Of a stretch of 64,000 nucleotides of DNA, positions 26,560 to 35,066 are shown piece by piece (the first letter of the stretch is position 1; every line of letters starts with the position of its first letter). The notes below the pieces were generated by a model. That model had not been told where the DNA came from. It did not search any database and was given only the letters and a program-made list of their open reading frames with translations. Source of the stretch: Methylobacterium sp. WSM2598 (GTDB taxonomy: Bacteria > Pseudomonadota > Alphaproteobacteria > Rhizobiales > Beijerinckiaceae); contig NZ_KB900609.1 of NCBI RefSeq assembly GCF_000379105.1, positions 5,406,438 to 5,470,437 of the forward strand. The letters run 5' to 3'. Made by a program: the position numbers and the translations under genes.

Positions 26560-27717
26560 ATGTCGCACAACAGCTTCGGCCACCTCTTCCGCGTCACGAC
26601 CTTCGGCGAGAGCCACGGCCCGGCCCTCGGCTGCGTCGTGGACGGCTGCCCGCCGCTGATCCCGCTCGACGCCGCCGAGATCCAGGCGGAACTCGACCGC
26701 CGCCGGCCCGGCCAGTCGCGCTTCACGACGCAGCGGCGCGAGCCCGACGCGGTGCGCATCCTCTCGGGCGTCTTCGCGGACGACCGCACCGGCGGGCGCC
26801 AGCTCACCACCGGCACGCCGATCGCGCTGATGATCGAGAACGTCGACCAGCGCTCGAAGGATTATTCCGACATCCGCGACACCTACCGGCCCGGCCACGC
26901 CGACTACACCTACGAGGCCAAGTACGGCATCCGCGACTACCGGGGCGGCGGGCGCTCCTCGGCCCGGGAGACCGCCGCCCGGGTGGCGGCCGGCGCCATC
27001 GCCCGCAAGGTGCTGCCGGGCGTGACCATTCGCGGGGCGCTGGTGCAGATGGGGCCGCACGCCATCGACCGCGCCCGCTTCGACTGGGCCGAGGTCGGCA
27101 ACAACCCGTTCTTCTGCCCCGACGCCGAGGCCGCCGCGCGCTGGGCCGAGGTCCTGGACGGGGTGCGCAAGGACGGCTCCTCGCTCGGCGCCGTGATCGA
27201 GGTGGTGGCGGAGGGCGTGCCGCCGGGGCTCGGCGCCCCAGTCTACGGCAAGCTCGACGCGGACCTCGCCGCCGCCATGATGTCGATCAACGCCGTCAAG
27301 GGCGTGGAGATCGGCGACGGCTTCGCGGCCGCCGCCCTGCGCGGGGAGGAGAACGCCGACGAGATGCGCCCGGGCCACGGCGGCGCGCCGAGCTTCCTCG
27401 CCAACCACGCGGGCGGAATCCTGGGCGGCATCTCGACCGGCCAGGCCGTCGTCTGCCGCTTCGCGGTCAAGCCGACCTCCTCGATCCTCACGCCCCGCGC
27501 CAGCGTCACCCGCGACAACCGCCCGACCGATGTGCTCACCCGGGGCCGCCATGATCCCTGCGTCGGCATCCGGGCGGTGCCGGTCGGGGAGGCCATGATG
27601 GCCTGCGTGCTGGCCGACCACGTCCTGCGCCACCGGGGACAAGTCGGCGCTCATCCCGCCGGCGCTGATCCCGCCGGCACCCATCCCGGCGGCCCGGGCG
27701 GATTTCAGCCAGGCTGA
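26560..27717 (+). CDS. aroC: Chorismate synthase
   Basis: AroC converts 5-enolpyruvylshikimate 3-phosphate to chorismate with reduced FMN, the last shared step to aromatic amino acids. The 385-residue product starts MSHNSFGHLFRVTTFGESHG. It has the signatures GESHGPALGCVVDGCPP, RPGHADYTYEAKYG and GRSSARETAARVAAGAIARK, and late DPCVGIRAVPVGEAMMACVL. The last about 25 residues are a tail of imperfect HPAGADPAG repeats. The stop codon (27715-27717) lies inside the first palindrome of the ribB operator. The enzyme's need for reduced flavin makes its position next to a riboflavin gene notable. Confidence 0.97.
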   Translation: MSHNSFGHLFRVTTFGESHGPALGCVVDGCPPLIPLDAAEIQAELDRRRPGQSRFTTQRREPDAVRILSGVFADDRTGGRQLTTGTPIALMIENVDQRSKDYSDIRDTYRPGHADYTYEAKYGIRDYRGGGRSSARETAARVAAGAIARKVLPGVTIRGALVQMGPHAIDRARFDWAEVGNNPFFCPDAEAAARWAEVLDGVRKDGSSLGAVIEVVAEGVPPGLGAPVYGKLDADLAAAMMSINAVKGVEIGDGFAAAALRGEENADEMRPGHGGAPSFLANHAGGILGGISTGQAVVCRFAVKPTSSILTPRASVTRDNRPTDVLTRGRHDPCVGIRAVPVGEAMMACVLADHVLRHRGQVGAHPAGADPAGTHPGGPGGFQPG

Positions 27718-27747
27718 AACGCCCGGCAGATTTCAGTTTCGCTGAAA
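27703..27747 (+). promoter_or_regulatory. Paired palindromic operators before the HTH-ribB gene
   Basis: Two sites share TTTCAG-N5-CTGAAA. The first is 27703-27719 and overlaps the aroC stop; the second is 27731-27747. Centres are 28 bp apart. The second ends 13 bases before the first in-frame ATG at 27761 and would overlap a weak -35/-10 pair (TTTCGC, 17 bases, TATGGT). No other full copy was noticed in the window. Confidence 0.75.
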
Positions 27748-27760
27748 ACACCGGCCCGCT

Positions 27761-29065
27761 ATGGTGCGGCCCGTGAAACTCGGCGACTGGCTTCGGCAGC
27801 AGGGCGTGTCCCGCACCACCTTCGCGCGCCGCTGCGGGCTCTCTCCCGCGGCGGTGACGGGCCTGTGCAACAATCCCGGCGCCTGGCTGTCGCGCGAGAC
27901 GGCGGCGCTCGTGGCCCGCGAGACAGGCGGCGCCGTCACCCCGAACGACTTCCTGGGCCTGAGCCCCCCGCGGCAGGAGATGCCCATGCCCCACGCTTCC
28001 GTCGTCGAGACCATCGAGGCCTTCGTCCGCGGCGAGATCGTGGTCGTCACGGACGACGACGACCGCGAGAACGAGGGCGACCTCGTCGTCGCGGCCTCCC
28101 TCTGCACGCCGGAGAAGATGGCCTTCATCATCCGCAACACCTGCGGCATCGTCTGCGCGCCGATCACCGGGCCGGAGGCCAAGCGCCTGCGGCTCGAGCC
28201 GATGGTGGCCTCGAACGACGCGCCCCTCGGCACCGCCTTCACGGTGACGGTCGACGTCAAGCACGGGCTCACCACCGGCATCTCGGCCGAGCAGCGCTGC
28301 AACACCGTGCGGGCGCTCGCCAACGGCAACATGGGCGCGGCGGATTTCGTGCGGCCCGGCCACGTCTTCCCGCTGATCGCCCGCGACGGCGGCGTGCTGA
28401 TGCGCTCCGGGCACACGGAGGCGGCGGTCGACCTCTGCCGCCTCGCCAAGCTGCCGCCGGTCGGGGTGATCTGCGAACTCGCCAACGACGACGGCACCGT
28501 CATGAAGGGGCCGCAGATCGAGGCCTTCGCGGAGGCGCACGGCCTGCGCCGGATCTCGGTGGCCGACCTCATCGCCTACCGGCAGGCCCGCGAGAAGCTG
28601 GTCGAGCGGGTCGGCACCTTCCCGGTCAAGACCGAGTGGGGCACGCTCACCGGCTACGCCTACACCACGCCCTTCGACCCGATGCAGCAATTCGCCTTCG
28701 TGCACGGCCGCATCGGCGACGGGCGGGACACGCTGGTGCGCCTGCACCGCTCCAACGTGGTGGCGGACGTGATCGAGGGCGGCCGGGCGATCGCCTGCGT
28801 GATGCGCCGCTTCGCCCAGGAGGGGCGGGGCGTCCTCGTCTACCTGCGCGACGGCACCGCGGGCGTGCCGCCGACCACGTTCCGCGAGGAGCAGACCGAG
28901 GCCGAGGCGGCCCGGGTGCGCCAGTGGCGCGAGATCGGGCTCGGCGCGCAGATCCTGCGCGACCTCGGGGTGGTGTCGATCCGCAACCTCGCCACCGCCT
29001 CGCGCTCGTATGTCGGCCTCTCCGGCTTCGGGATCGAACTCCTCGGGGACGAGCCGCTGGAATAG
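27761..29065 (+). CDS. ribB: HTH-RibB fusion: 3,4-dihydroxy-2-butanone 4-phosphate synthase with degenerate RibA-like domain
   Basis: The 434-residue frame has three parts. Residues about 5-66 form a Cro/YdaS-like helix-turn-helix (TTFARRCGLSPAAVTGLCNN, then GGAVTPNDFLG). Residues about 80-285 are RibB, which makes the four-carbon riboflavin precursor from ribulose 5-phosphate, with DDDDRENEGD (D98-D107) and RSGHTEAAVDL. The rest is a RibA-like domain lacking the three zinc Cys and the SECLTGD motif, so no GTP cyclohydrolase activity is expected. An internal ATG at 27986 with AGGAG six bases upstream could make RibB alone (359 residues). The ATG at 27761 has no clear Shine-Dalgarno; a GTG at 27773 is possible. 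Confidence 0.9.
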   Translation: MVRPVKLGDWLRQQGVSRTTFARRCGLSPAAVTGLCNNPGAWLSRETAALVARETGGAVTPNDFLGLSPPRQEMPMPHASVVETIEAFVRGEIVVVTDDDDRENEGDLVVAASLCTPEKMAFIIRNTCGIVCAPITGPEAKRLRLEPMVASNDAPLGTAFTVTVDVKHGLTTGISAEQRCNTVRALANGNMGAADFVRPGHVFPLIARDGGVLMRSGHTEAAVDLCRLAKLPPVGVICELANDDGTVMKGPQIEAFAEAHGLRRISVADLIAYRQAREKLVERVGTFPVKTEWGTLTGYAYTTPFDPMQQFAFVHGRIGDGRDTLVRLHRSNVVADVIEGGRAIACVMRRFAQEGRGVLVYLRDGTAGVPPTTFREEQTEAEAARVRQWREIGLGAQILRDLGVVSIRNLATASRSYVGLSGFGIELLGDEPLE

Positions 29066-29559
29066 CGGCCGGGGCCGATGCCCTCGCGCGGCTGCGCCAC
29101 GCGCATCCGCGGGGTCAGGTGGTCTCGGGGGTCAGGTGGTCTCGGGGGTCAGGTGGTCTCGGGGGTCAGGTGGTCTCGGGGGTCAGGTGCTCTCGGGCCG
29201 GTCCGCGGCGCGCGCCGCGCGGGTCGATACCGGGGACCGCGGCGCGGTCGTCACCACCGAGCCGGTCCGCCCGCGCCCGCCGGGCCCGGAGGCGCGCGGC
29301 GCATCCTGGAGGATCTTCCCGTCATCCGCCGCGCCCTGCCGCCGCTGACCTGCCTGCCCTTCGGCGAGCCGCAGCGGCGCCGGGCCGTGGTGCTGCTGGA
29401 GCGGGAGGAGCGCCCGGCCCAGCGCCTCGCCGGCGCCCTCGCGGAGGCGGTGCGGGCGGCCGCGCAGGCGCACGGCCCGCCCAACCCTTGAGCGCGGCTC
29501 GAGGGCAGGACGAGATCTTCGCGTTTTTCCTCAAGCGGCGAGGTCCCTATGGTCGCCGC
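29066..29559. other. Intergenic region with repeat and a possible gene remnant
   Basis: Besides the 17-bp repeat, bases 29307-29491 on the plus strand encode RILEDLPVIRRALPPLTCLP, then FGEPQRRRAVVLLEREERPA and an Ala-rich end. This looks more protein-like than the shadow frames around it, and could be the 3' end of a lost regulator gene. No start or upstream domain is present. It is a weak call. Confidence 0.35.
29111..29195. repeat. 17-bp tandem repeat, five copies
   Basis: The unit GGGGGTCAGGTGGTCTC is repeated head-to-tail, and the last copy reads GTGCTCTC at its end. It lies 45 bases past the ribB stop. There are no spacers, so it is not a CRISPR array. Confidence 0.9.
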
Positions 29560-30492
29560 ATGATCGGCACCGTCCTCCTCGCACTCCTCCCCATCGCACT
29601 CCTGATCGGGCTCGGCGCCGGCCTGCGCCGGACCGGCTTCCTGGCCGAGAGCTTCTGGCCGCAGGCCGAGCGCCTGGGCTACTACCTGCTGCTGCCGGCC
29701 CTGTTCGTGCACGGGCTCGCGACGGCGCGGCTCGACGGCGTGCCGGTGGCGGGCCTCGCGGCCGTGCTGGTCGCCTCGACCCTGGCGGTGGCGGCCCTGC
29801 TCGTGGCCCTGCGGCCCCTCCTCGGCGGCAGCGGCGCCGCCTTCACCTCCGTCTTCCAGGGCGGCGTGCGCTTCAACAACTACGTGGGCGTCTCGGCCGC
29901 GGCGGGCCTGTTCGGCGCGCAGGGCGTCGCGCTCGCGGCGGTCGCCAACGCGGCGATCGTGCCGACCGTGAACGTGCTCTGCGTGCTCGTCTTCGCGCGC
30001 TTCGGCGCCGGCGGGCGCCCGCGGCCGCTCGCGCTCGCCCGCCAGCTCGCCCTCAACCCGCTGCTCGCGGCCTGCCTGATCGGCATCGCCCTGCAGGCCA
30101 CGGGACTCGGCCTGCCGCCCGGCCTCGACGCGCTGCTGCGCAGCCTCGGCCAGGCCTCGCTGCCGCTCGGCCTGCTCTGCGTCGGGGCGGCCCTCGACCT
30201 CTCGGCGGCCCGCGCCTGGCTGCGGCCGGTGCTGGTCGCCTCGGCGGCGAAGTTCGTGCTGATGCCGGCCGCGACCCTGATGGCCTGCCGGATCACGGGC
30301 CTGCAGGGCAGCGCGGCGGCGACCGCCCTGCTGTTCCAGGCGCTCCCGACCGCCTCCTCGTCCTACATCCTGGCCCGCCAGCTCGGCGGCGACGCTCCCC
30401 TGATGGCCGGGATCACGGCCGCCCAGACGGTCCTGGCCGGGGCCGCGATCCCGCTCGTGCTGCTCGGCCTGCTCGGGCTCGTGGGCTTCTAG
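29560..30492 (+). CDS. AEC family transporter (auxin efflux carrier/YfdV-like)
   Basis: The 310-residue membrane protein begins MIGTVLLALLPIALLIGLGAG and has about ten hydrophobic segments in two halves, typical of the AEC family. Characteristic parts are FQGGVRFNNYVGVSAA, and LFQALPTASSSYILARQLGG near the second half's crossing helix. Family members export or import small organic acids such as malate or malonate. The substrate is unknown. The gene stands alone between the ribB repeat region and a convergent HDAC-like gene. Confidence 0.92.
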   Translation: MIGTVLLALLPIALLIGLGAGLRRTGFLAESFWPQAERLGYYLLLPALFVHGLATARLDGVPVAGLAAVLVASTLAVAALLVALRPLLGGSGAAFTSVFQGGVRFNNYVGVSAAAGLFGAQGVALAAVANAAIVPTVNVLCVLVFARFGAGGRPRPLALARQLALNPLLAACLIGIALQATGLGLPPGLDALLRSLGQASLPLGLLCVGAALDLSAARAWLRPVLVASAAKFVLMPAATLMACRITGLQGSAAATALLFQALPTASSSYILARQLGGDAPLMAGITAAQTVLAGAAIPLVLLGLLGLVGF

Positions 30493-30575
30493 GCTGGCAC
30501 GGGGCGCTTCGGCCGAGATCGTCGGTCCCGCATCGCTCCCGCCGCCGGACCGGTGAGCGCTCCGGCGAGGGCGGC

Positions 30576-31505
30576 TCAGCGCCCCATCAGCGCCTCGACA
30601 TGGGCGGCGACGGAGCGCGACAGGCCGTCGAGGTCGTAGCCGCCCTCCAGCACCGAGACCACGCGCCCGCCCGCGTGCCGGTCGGCGAGGTCCATCAGCC
30701 GCCGCGTCGCCCAGGCGAAATCGGCCTCGGTCAATTGCAGGTTGGCGAGCGGGTCGCGCCAATGGGCGTCGAAACCGGCCGAGATCACGATGAGGTCGGG
30801 GTGAAAGGCGTCGATCCGCGGCAGGATCGCCGTCTCGAAGGCCTCGCGGAAGCGCTCGCCGTCGTCGCCCGGGCGCAGGGGCGCGTTGACGATCGTGTCG
30901 TGGTCGCCCCGCTCCGAGGTGGCGCCGGTGCCCGGGTAGAGCGGCATCTGGTGGGTCGAGCAGTAGAGCACCGACTTGTCGCGCCAGAAGATGTCCTGCG
31001 AGCCGTTGCCGTGGTGCACGTCCCAGTCGACGAGGGCGACGCGCTCGGCCCCGTAGGCCTTCCGGGCGTGGCGGGCCGCCACCGCCGCCTGGTTGAAGAC
31101 GCAGAAGCCCATCGCCCGGCGGCGCTCGGCGTGGTGGCCCGGGGGCCGCATGGCCGCGAAGGCGTTCGCCACGTTGCCGGACATCACCTCGTCCACCGCC
31201 TGCACGGCCGCGCCGAGCGAGCGCAGCACCGCCTCCAGCGTGCCCGGCGACATCACCGTGTCGGAATCGATCGCCACCAGCCCCTCGCGGGGCGAGGCCT
31301 CGGCGATCGCCGCCACGTATTCCTCGGGATGCGCGAGCGTGGCGACCGAGAGTTCCGCCCGCGGCGCCTGCTCCCGCACCAGGGCCGAGAAGCGCTCATC
31401 CTCGAGCGCGCGCTCGATGGCGCGGATCCGCTCGGCGCGCTCGGGATGACCGTGCGGCGTGGCGTGGTCGAGGGAAGCGGGGTGGCAGAGATACAAGGTC
31501 GTCAT
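30576..31505 (-). CDS. Histone deacetylase family amidohydrolase (acetoin-utilization/APAH type)
   Basis: The 309-residue arginase-fold enzyme starts MTTLYLCHPASLDHATPHGH. It has the class II HDAC motifs RPPGHHAERRRAMGFCVFN, the zinc ligands in DWDVHHGNGSQD, and SAGFDAHWRDP. These enzymes remove acyl groups from lysine or polyamines; bacterial members often act on acetylpolyamines or free small amides. The cytoplasmic location is inferred from the absence of a signal peptide. The ATG at 31505 gives the usual length. Confidence 0.94.
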   Translation of the reverse strand: MTTLYLCHPASLDHATPHGHPERAERIRAIERALEDERFSALVREQAPRAELSVATLAHPEEYVAAIAEASPREGLVAIDSDTVMSPGTLEAVLRSLGAAVQAVDEVMSGNVANAFAAMRPPGHHAERRRAMGFCVFNQAAVAARHARKAYGAERVALVDWDVHHGNGSQDIFWRDKSVLYCSTHQMPLYPGTGATSERGDHDTIVNAPLRPGDDGERFREAFETAILPRIDAFHPDLIVISAGFDAHWRDPLANLQLTEADFAWATRRLMDLADRHAGGRVVSVLEGGYDLDGLSRSVAAHVEALMGR

Positions 31506-31697
31506 GCCTGGTTCGGCCCGCGGGGCCCCTCCCTGTCTGGTCCCTCCACCGTGGCAGGAGGCTGACCGCGACGCAACACGCGCCGTCAATCGTGCGGGCG
31601 GGCGGGGCGCCGCCTTCGCGGATGAGCAGCGGGGGGCTAATCGTAAGCATTGGTCAACCATGACGCGAACAGGCTGGCCGAAATCCGGATCGATCCC

Positions 31698-32282
31698 ATG
31701 CGCCGCCCCGTCCCCGCCCTCGTCCTCACCGCCGCGCTCCTGTCGGGCTGCAGCTACAAGAGCATCCCCGACCCGACGCTCTCGGCGCAGGACGCGGCCT
31801 GGATGGCGATGGTGCCGGACGGGGAGACCGATCCGCGCTTCGCCCGCTACCTGATCGACGACCCGACCGGCGAGCCCCCCGGCACCATCGTGGTCGAGAC
31901 GAGGGAGCGCCAGCTCTACTTCGTCCTGCCCGAGCGCAAGGCCATCCGGTACGGCGTCACCGTGGGCGACGAGGCCTACGGCTGGACCGGCACCGCCCGG
32001 GTCTTCCGCAAGGCGGCGTGGCCCGACTGGAACCCGCCCGCCGAGATGGTCAGGCGCTGGCCGCACGTCCACCCGATGAAGGGCGGGCCGGCCAACCCGC
32101 TCGGCGCCCGCGCCCTCTACCTCGCGGACGGCGCCCGGGACACGCTCTACCGCATCCACGGCACCAACGAGCCGGAGCGGATCGGGCAGGCCGCCTCCTC
32201 GGGCTGCATCCGCATGCGCAACATCGACGTGGTCGACCTCTCCAACCGCGTCGCGTCCGACGCGAAGGTCATCGTGCGCTGA
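31698..32282 (+). CDS. L,D-transpeptidase lipoprotein (ErfK/YbiS/YcfS family)
   Basis: The 194-residue precursor starts MRRPVPALVLTAALLSGCSY, with a lipobox ending at C18. The YkuD domain covers about 63-190, with the catalytic H154 in YRIHGTNEPE and C170 in ASSGCIRMRN. It acts in the periplasm, where such enzymes make 3-3 peptidoglycan crosslinks or attach outer-membrane proteins to peptidoglycan. The start is chosen so that the signal peptide is N-terminal; the frame is open 48 bases further upstream. Confidence 0.95.
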   Translation: MRRPVPALVLTAALLSGCSYKSIPDPTLSAQDAAWMAMVPDGETDPRFARYLIDDPTGEPPGTIVVETRERQLYFVLPERKAIRYGVTVGDEAYGWTGTARVFRKAAWPDWNPPAEMVRRWPHVHPMKGGPANPLGARALYLADGARDTLYRIHGTNEPERIGQAASSGCIRMRNIDVVDLSNRVASDAKVIVR

Positions 32283-32325
32283 GCCGGCCCGCAAGATTCT
32301 CGCAACGCTGCCTCCTTGCTCAAGC

Positions 32326-32361
32326 TTAACCTGAACGCTGATTCAGATTCAGGCGTTAACC
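32326..32361. promoter_or_regulatory. AT-rich repeat element before a hypothetical gene
   Basis: TTAACC occurs at 32326 and again at 32356, 30 bp apart. Between them CCTGAA (32330) and TTCAGG (32348) form an inverted pair. This is the promoter-proximal region of the gene at 32444, so it may bind a regulator. TTAACC also resembles half of a CtrA box, but the spacing does not match the consensus. Confidence 0.4.
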
Positions 32362-32443
32362 GGTGAGCGGATCACCGGCGTGCATAGTCCTTCTCACACA
32401 GGGACAAGCACCGGCATCCAAAAAAGCCGGGGAGGCACGACAG

Positions 32444-32884
32444 ATGATCAAGTTCTCGCTGCAGGATTTCTGTAACCGTATGGTCGCGAAGGGTGAGATC
32501 GGGCCGGGCGACGTGCGCGAACTGGCCCGCACGATCCTCCCCGAGGGCCTCGGCAGCCGCGAGGAGGCCGACATGCTGATCGCCCTCGACCGGGCGGTGC
32601 CGGGCGCGGATGCCGACTTCGCCGACTTCCTGGTCGGCGCCGTGGTCGACCTCGCGGTCTGGGGCGAGCGCCCGACCGGCTACGTCGACGCCGAGACGGC
32701 GCGCTGGCTCTGCGCCTCCCTGTGCTGCGGCACGGGCCCGACCGCGACCGGCGCCCGCATCGCCGTCGAGGTGGTGCGCGAGGCGCACTCCGCCGACCCG
32801 GCCCTGGTGGCCTTCGCGCTCAGCGCCAACCGCCTGCGCGCCCTCGCCGAGGAGCCGGCGCCGCGGCCCGCCCTCGCCGCCTGA
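32444..32884 (+). CDS. Conserved hypothetical protein
   Basis: The 146-residue acidic protein starts MIKFSLQDFCNRMVAKGEIG. It contains ILPEGLGSREEADMLIALDR, CCGTGPTATGARIAVEVVRE and an Ala/Pro-rich end. It is largely helical with no signal peptide or membrane segment. No named domain is recognised. The start is strongly supported by GGGGAGG about ten bases upstream, next to a small stem CCGGC/GCCGG with an A-rich loop. Its own regulatory region suggests it is expressed independently of the L,D-transpeptidase gene. Confidence 0.75.
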   Translation: MIKFSLQDFCNRMVAKGEIGPGDVRELARTILPEGLGSREEADMLIALDRAVPGADADFADFLVGAVVDLAVWGERPTGYVDAETARWLCASLCCGTGPTATGARIAVEVVREAHSADPALVAFALSANRLRALAEEPAPRPALAA

Positions 32885-33037
32885 CCGGGCCCCGGGCTAG
32901 GCCGGAGGGAGGGGGCGCGCCGCCGCCGCCCCATCCTTTTCGCTGCTTTCGCGGCGCGCGCCGATGCTTTAACGGGAATTGAGCTTGGGCGTTGACGCCC
33001 CGGTCTCATCCTTCCCACGGCTCGAGTGCGCGCTTCG

Positions 33038-35053
33038 ATGTTCGACAAGATCCTGATCGCAAACCGGGGCGAGATCGCCTGCCGCATCATCAAGACGGCG
33101 CGCCGGATGGGGATCAAGACGGTCGCGGTCTATTCCGACGCCGACCGCGACGCCGTGCACGTGGCGATGGCCGACGAGGCCGTCGCGATCGGGCCGGCGC
33201 CCGCCGCGCAATCCTACCTGGTGATCGAGAAGATCATCGCGGCCTGCCGGCAGACCGGCGCCCAGGCGGTGCATCCGGGCTACGGCTTCCTCTCCGAGCG
33301 CGAGGCCTTTCCGAAGGCCCTGGCCGAGGCCGGGATCGTCTTCATCGGTCCCAATCCCGGCGCGATCGCCGCGATGGGCGACAAGATCGAGTCCAAGAAG
33401 GCGGCCTCCGCCGCCGAGGTCTCGACGGTGCCGGGCTTCCTCGGCGTGATCGAGGATCCCGCGCACGCCGTCCGGATCGCCGATGAGATCGGCTACCCGG
33501 TGATGATCAAGGCCTCGGCGGGCGGCGGCGGCAAGGGCATGCGCATCGCCCACTCGGCCGAGGAGGTAGCGGAGGGCTTCGCCCGCGCCCGCTCGGAGGC
33601 GGCCTCCTCCTTCGGCGACGACCGCGTCTTCGTCGAGAAATTCATCACCGATCCGCGTCACATCGAGATCCAGGTCATCGGCGACAAGCACGGCAACGTG
33701 ATCTACCTGGGCGAGCGCGAGTGCTCGATCCAGCGCCGCAACCAGAAGGTCATCGAGGAGGCGCCCTCGCCCCTCCTCGACGAGGCGACCCGCCGCAAGA
33801 TGGGCGAGCAGGCGGTCGCCCTCGCCAAGGCGGTGAACTACGATTCCGCCGGGACCGTCGAGTTCGTCGCCGGCCAGGACAAGTCCTTCTACTTCCTGGA
33901 GATGAACACCCGGCTGCAGGTCGAGCACCCGGTGACCGAGATGATCACCGGCCTCGACCTCGTCGAGCTGATGATCCGGGTCGCGGCCGGCGAGAGGCTG
34001 CCGCTCTCCCAGGCGGACGTGAAGCTGAACGGCTGGGCGGTCGAGAGCCGCGTCTACGCCGAGGACCCGACCCGCAACTTCCTGCCCTCGATCGGCCGGC
34101 TCACCACCTACCGGCCGCCGGCCGAGGGGGCGCTGGGCGCCGCGACGATCCGCAACGACACCGGCGTCGAGGAGGGGAGCGAGATCGCGATCCACTACGA
34201 CCCGATGATCGCCAAGCTGGTCAGCTGGGCGCCGACCCGCGCCGAGGCGATCGGCGCGCAGGCCCAGGCCCTCGACGCCTTCGCGATCGACGGCATCCGG
34301 CACAACATCCCGTTCCTCTCCGCCCTGATGCAGCATCCGCGCTGGCAGGAGGGCCGCCTCTCGACCGGCTTCATCGCGGAGGAATTCCCCGGCGGCTTCG
34401 AGGCGCCCCGGCCCGCCGGGAAGGTGGCCCTGCGCATGGCCGCGGCGGCGGCGGCGATCGACCACATGCTCAACGAGCGCAAGCGCGGCATCTCGGGCCA
34501 GATGCGCGACCCGGGGCACCTGCGCTTCGAGCGCGACCGGGTGGTCTGGCTCGGCGACCAGCGCTTCGAGGCGACGGTCGAGACCTCCGCGGCGGCCCCG
34601 GTCGGGGCGACGGCGGTCGCCTTCGCGGACGGCACGACCTGGCCGCTCGAGAGCGACTGGCGCCCGGGCGATCCGGTCTGGACCGGGACGATCGGCGGGG
34701 CCCGGGCGGCCGTGCAGGTGCGCCCGCTCCTCAACGGCGTCTTCCTGCAGCATGCGGGCGCGGCGGCCGAGGCCCGGGTCTACACCCGCCGCGAGGCCGA
34801 ACTCGCCGCCCTGATGCCGGTCAAGGAGGTCGGCGGCTCGGGCAAGCAGCTGCTCTGCCCGATGCCGGGCCTCGTGAAGAGCATCATGGTCGCGCCCGGC
34901 CAGGAGGTGAAGGCGGGCGAGCCGCTCGCCATCGTCGAGGCGATGAAGATGGAGAACGTGCTGCGGGCCGAGCGCGACGCCACGGTGCAGACCATCCAGG
35001 CCAAGGAGGGCGACAGCCTCGCGGTCGATGCCGTGATCCTGGAATTCGCCTGA
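33038..35053 (+). CDS. pccA: Propionyl-CoA (acyl-CoA) carboxylase alpha subunit: biotin carboxylase plus biotin carrier
   Basis: The 671-residue subunit starts MFDKILIANRGEIACRIIKT. Residues 1-450 are a biotin carboxylase: ATP-grasp loop KASAGGGGKGMRIA and EMNTRLQVEHPVTEMITGLD. A BT linker domain follows, and the C-terminal biotinyl domain has AMKMEN with the biotin lysine at K637. It carboxylates biotin with bicarbonate and ATP; the beta subunit, encoded elsewhere, transfers CO2 to propionyl-CoA. The product then enters methylmalonyl-CoA metabolism, which matters in ethylmalonyl-CoA-pathway organisms. The length and BT domain favour pccA over accC. Confidence 0.92.
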   Translation: MFDKILIANRGEIACRIIKTARRMGIKTVAVYSDADRDAVHVAMADEAVAIGPAPAAQSYLVIEKIIAACRQTGAQAVHPGYGFLSEREAFPKALAEAGIVFIGPNPGAIAAMGDKIESKKAASAAEVSTVPGFLGVIEDPAHAVRIADEIGYPVMIKASAGGGGKGMRIAHSAEEVAEGFARARSEAASSFGDDRVFVEKFITDPRHIEIQVIGDKHGNVIYLGERECSIQRRNQKVIEEAPSPLLDEATRRKMGEQAVALAKAVNYDSAGTVEFVAGQDKSFYFLEMNTRLQVEHPVTEMITGLDLVELMIRVAAGERLPLSQADVKLNGWAVESRVYAEDPTRNFLPSIGRLTTYRPPAEGALGAATIRNDTGVEEGSEIAIHYDPMIAKLVSWAPTRAEAIGAQAQALDAFAIDGIRHNIPFLSALMQHPRWQEGRLSTGFIAEEFPGGFEAPRPAGKVALRMAAAAAAIDHMLNERKRGISGQMRDPGHLRFERDRVVWLGDQRFEATVETSAAAPVGATAVAFADGTTWPLESDWRPGDPVWTGTIGGARAAVQVRPLLNGVFLQHAGAAAEARVYTRREAELAALMPVKEVGGSGKQLLCPMPGLVKSIMVAPGQEVKAGEPLAIVEAMKMENVLRAERDATVQTIQAKEGDSLAVDAVILEFA

Positions 35054-35066
35054 GACCGGACCCGCC

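Noticed and set aside
27718..27760. FMN riboswitch before ribB
   Set aside because: The gap to aroC is only about 43 bases, too short for the aptamer, and its conserved core is not present.
29111..29195. CRISPR-like repeat
   Set aside because: The 17-bp units are directly adjacent with no spacers, and no cas genes are nearby.
32326..32361. Canonical CtrA site
   Set aside because: TTAA half-sites are 30 bp apart rather than with the seven-base spacer of the consensus.
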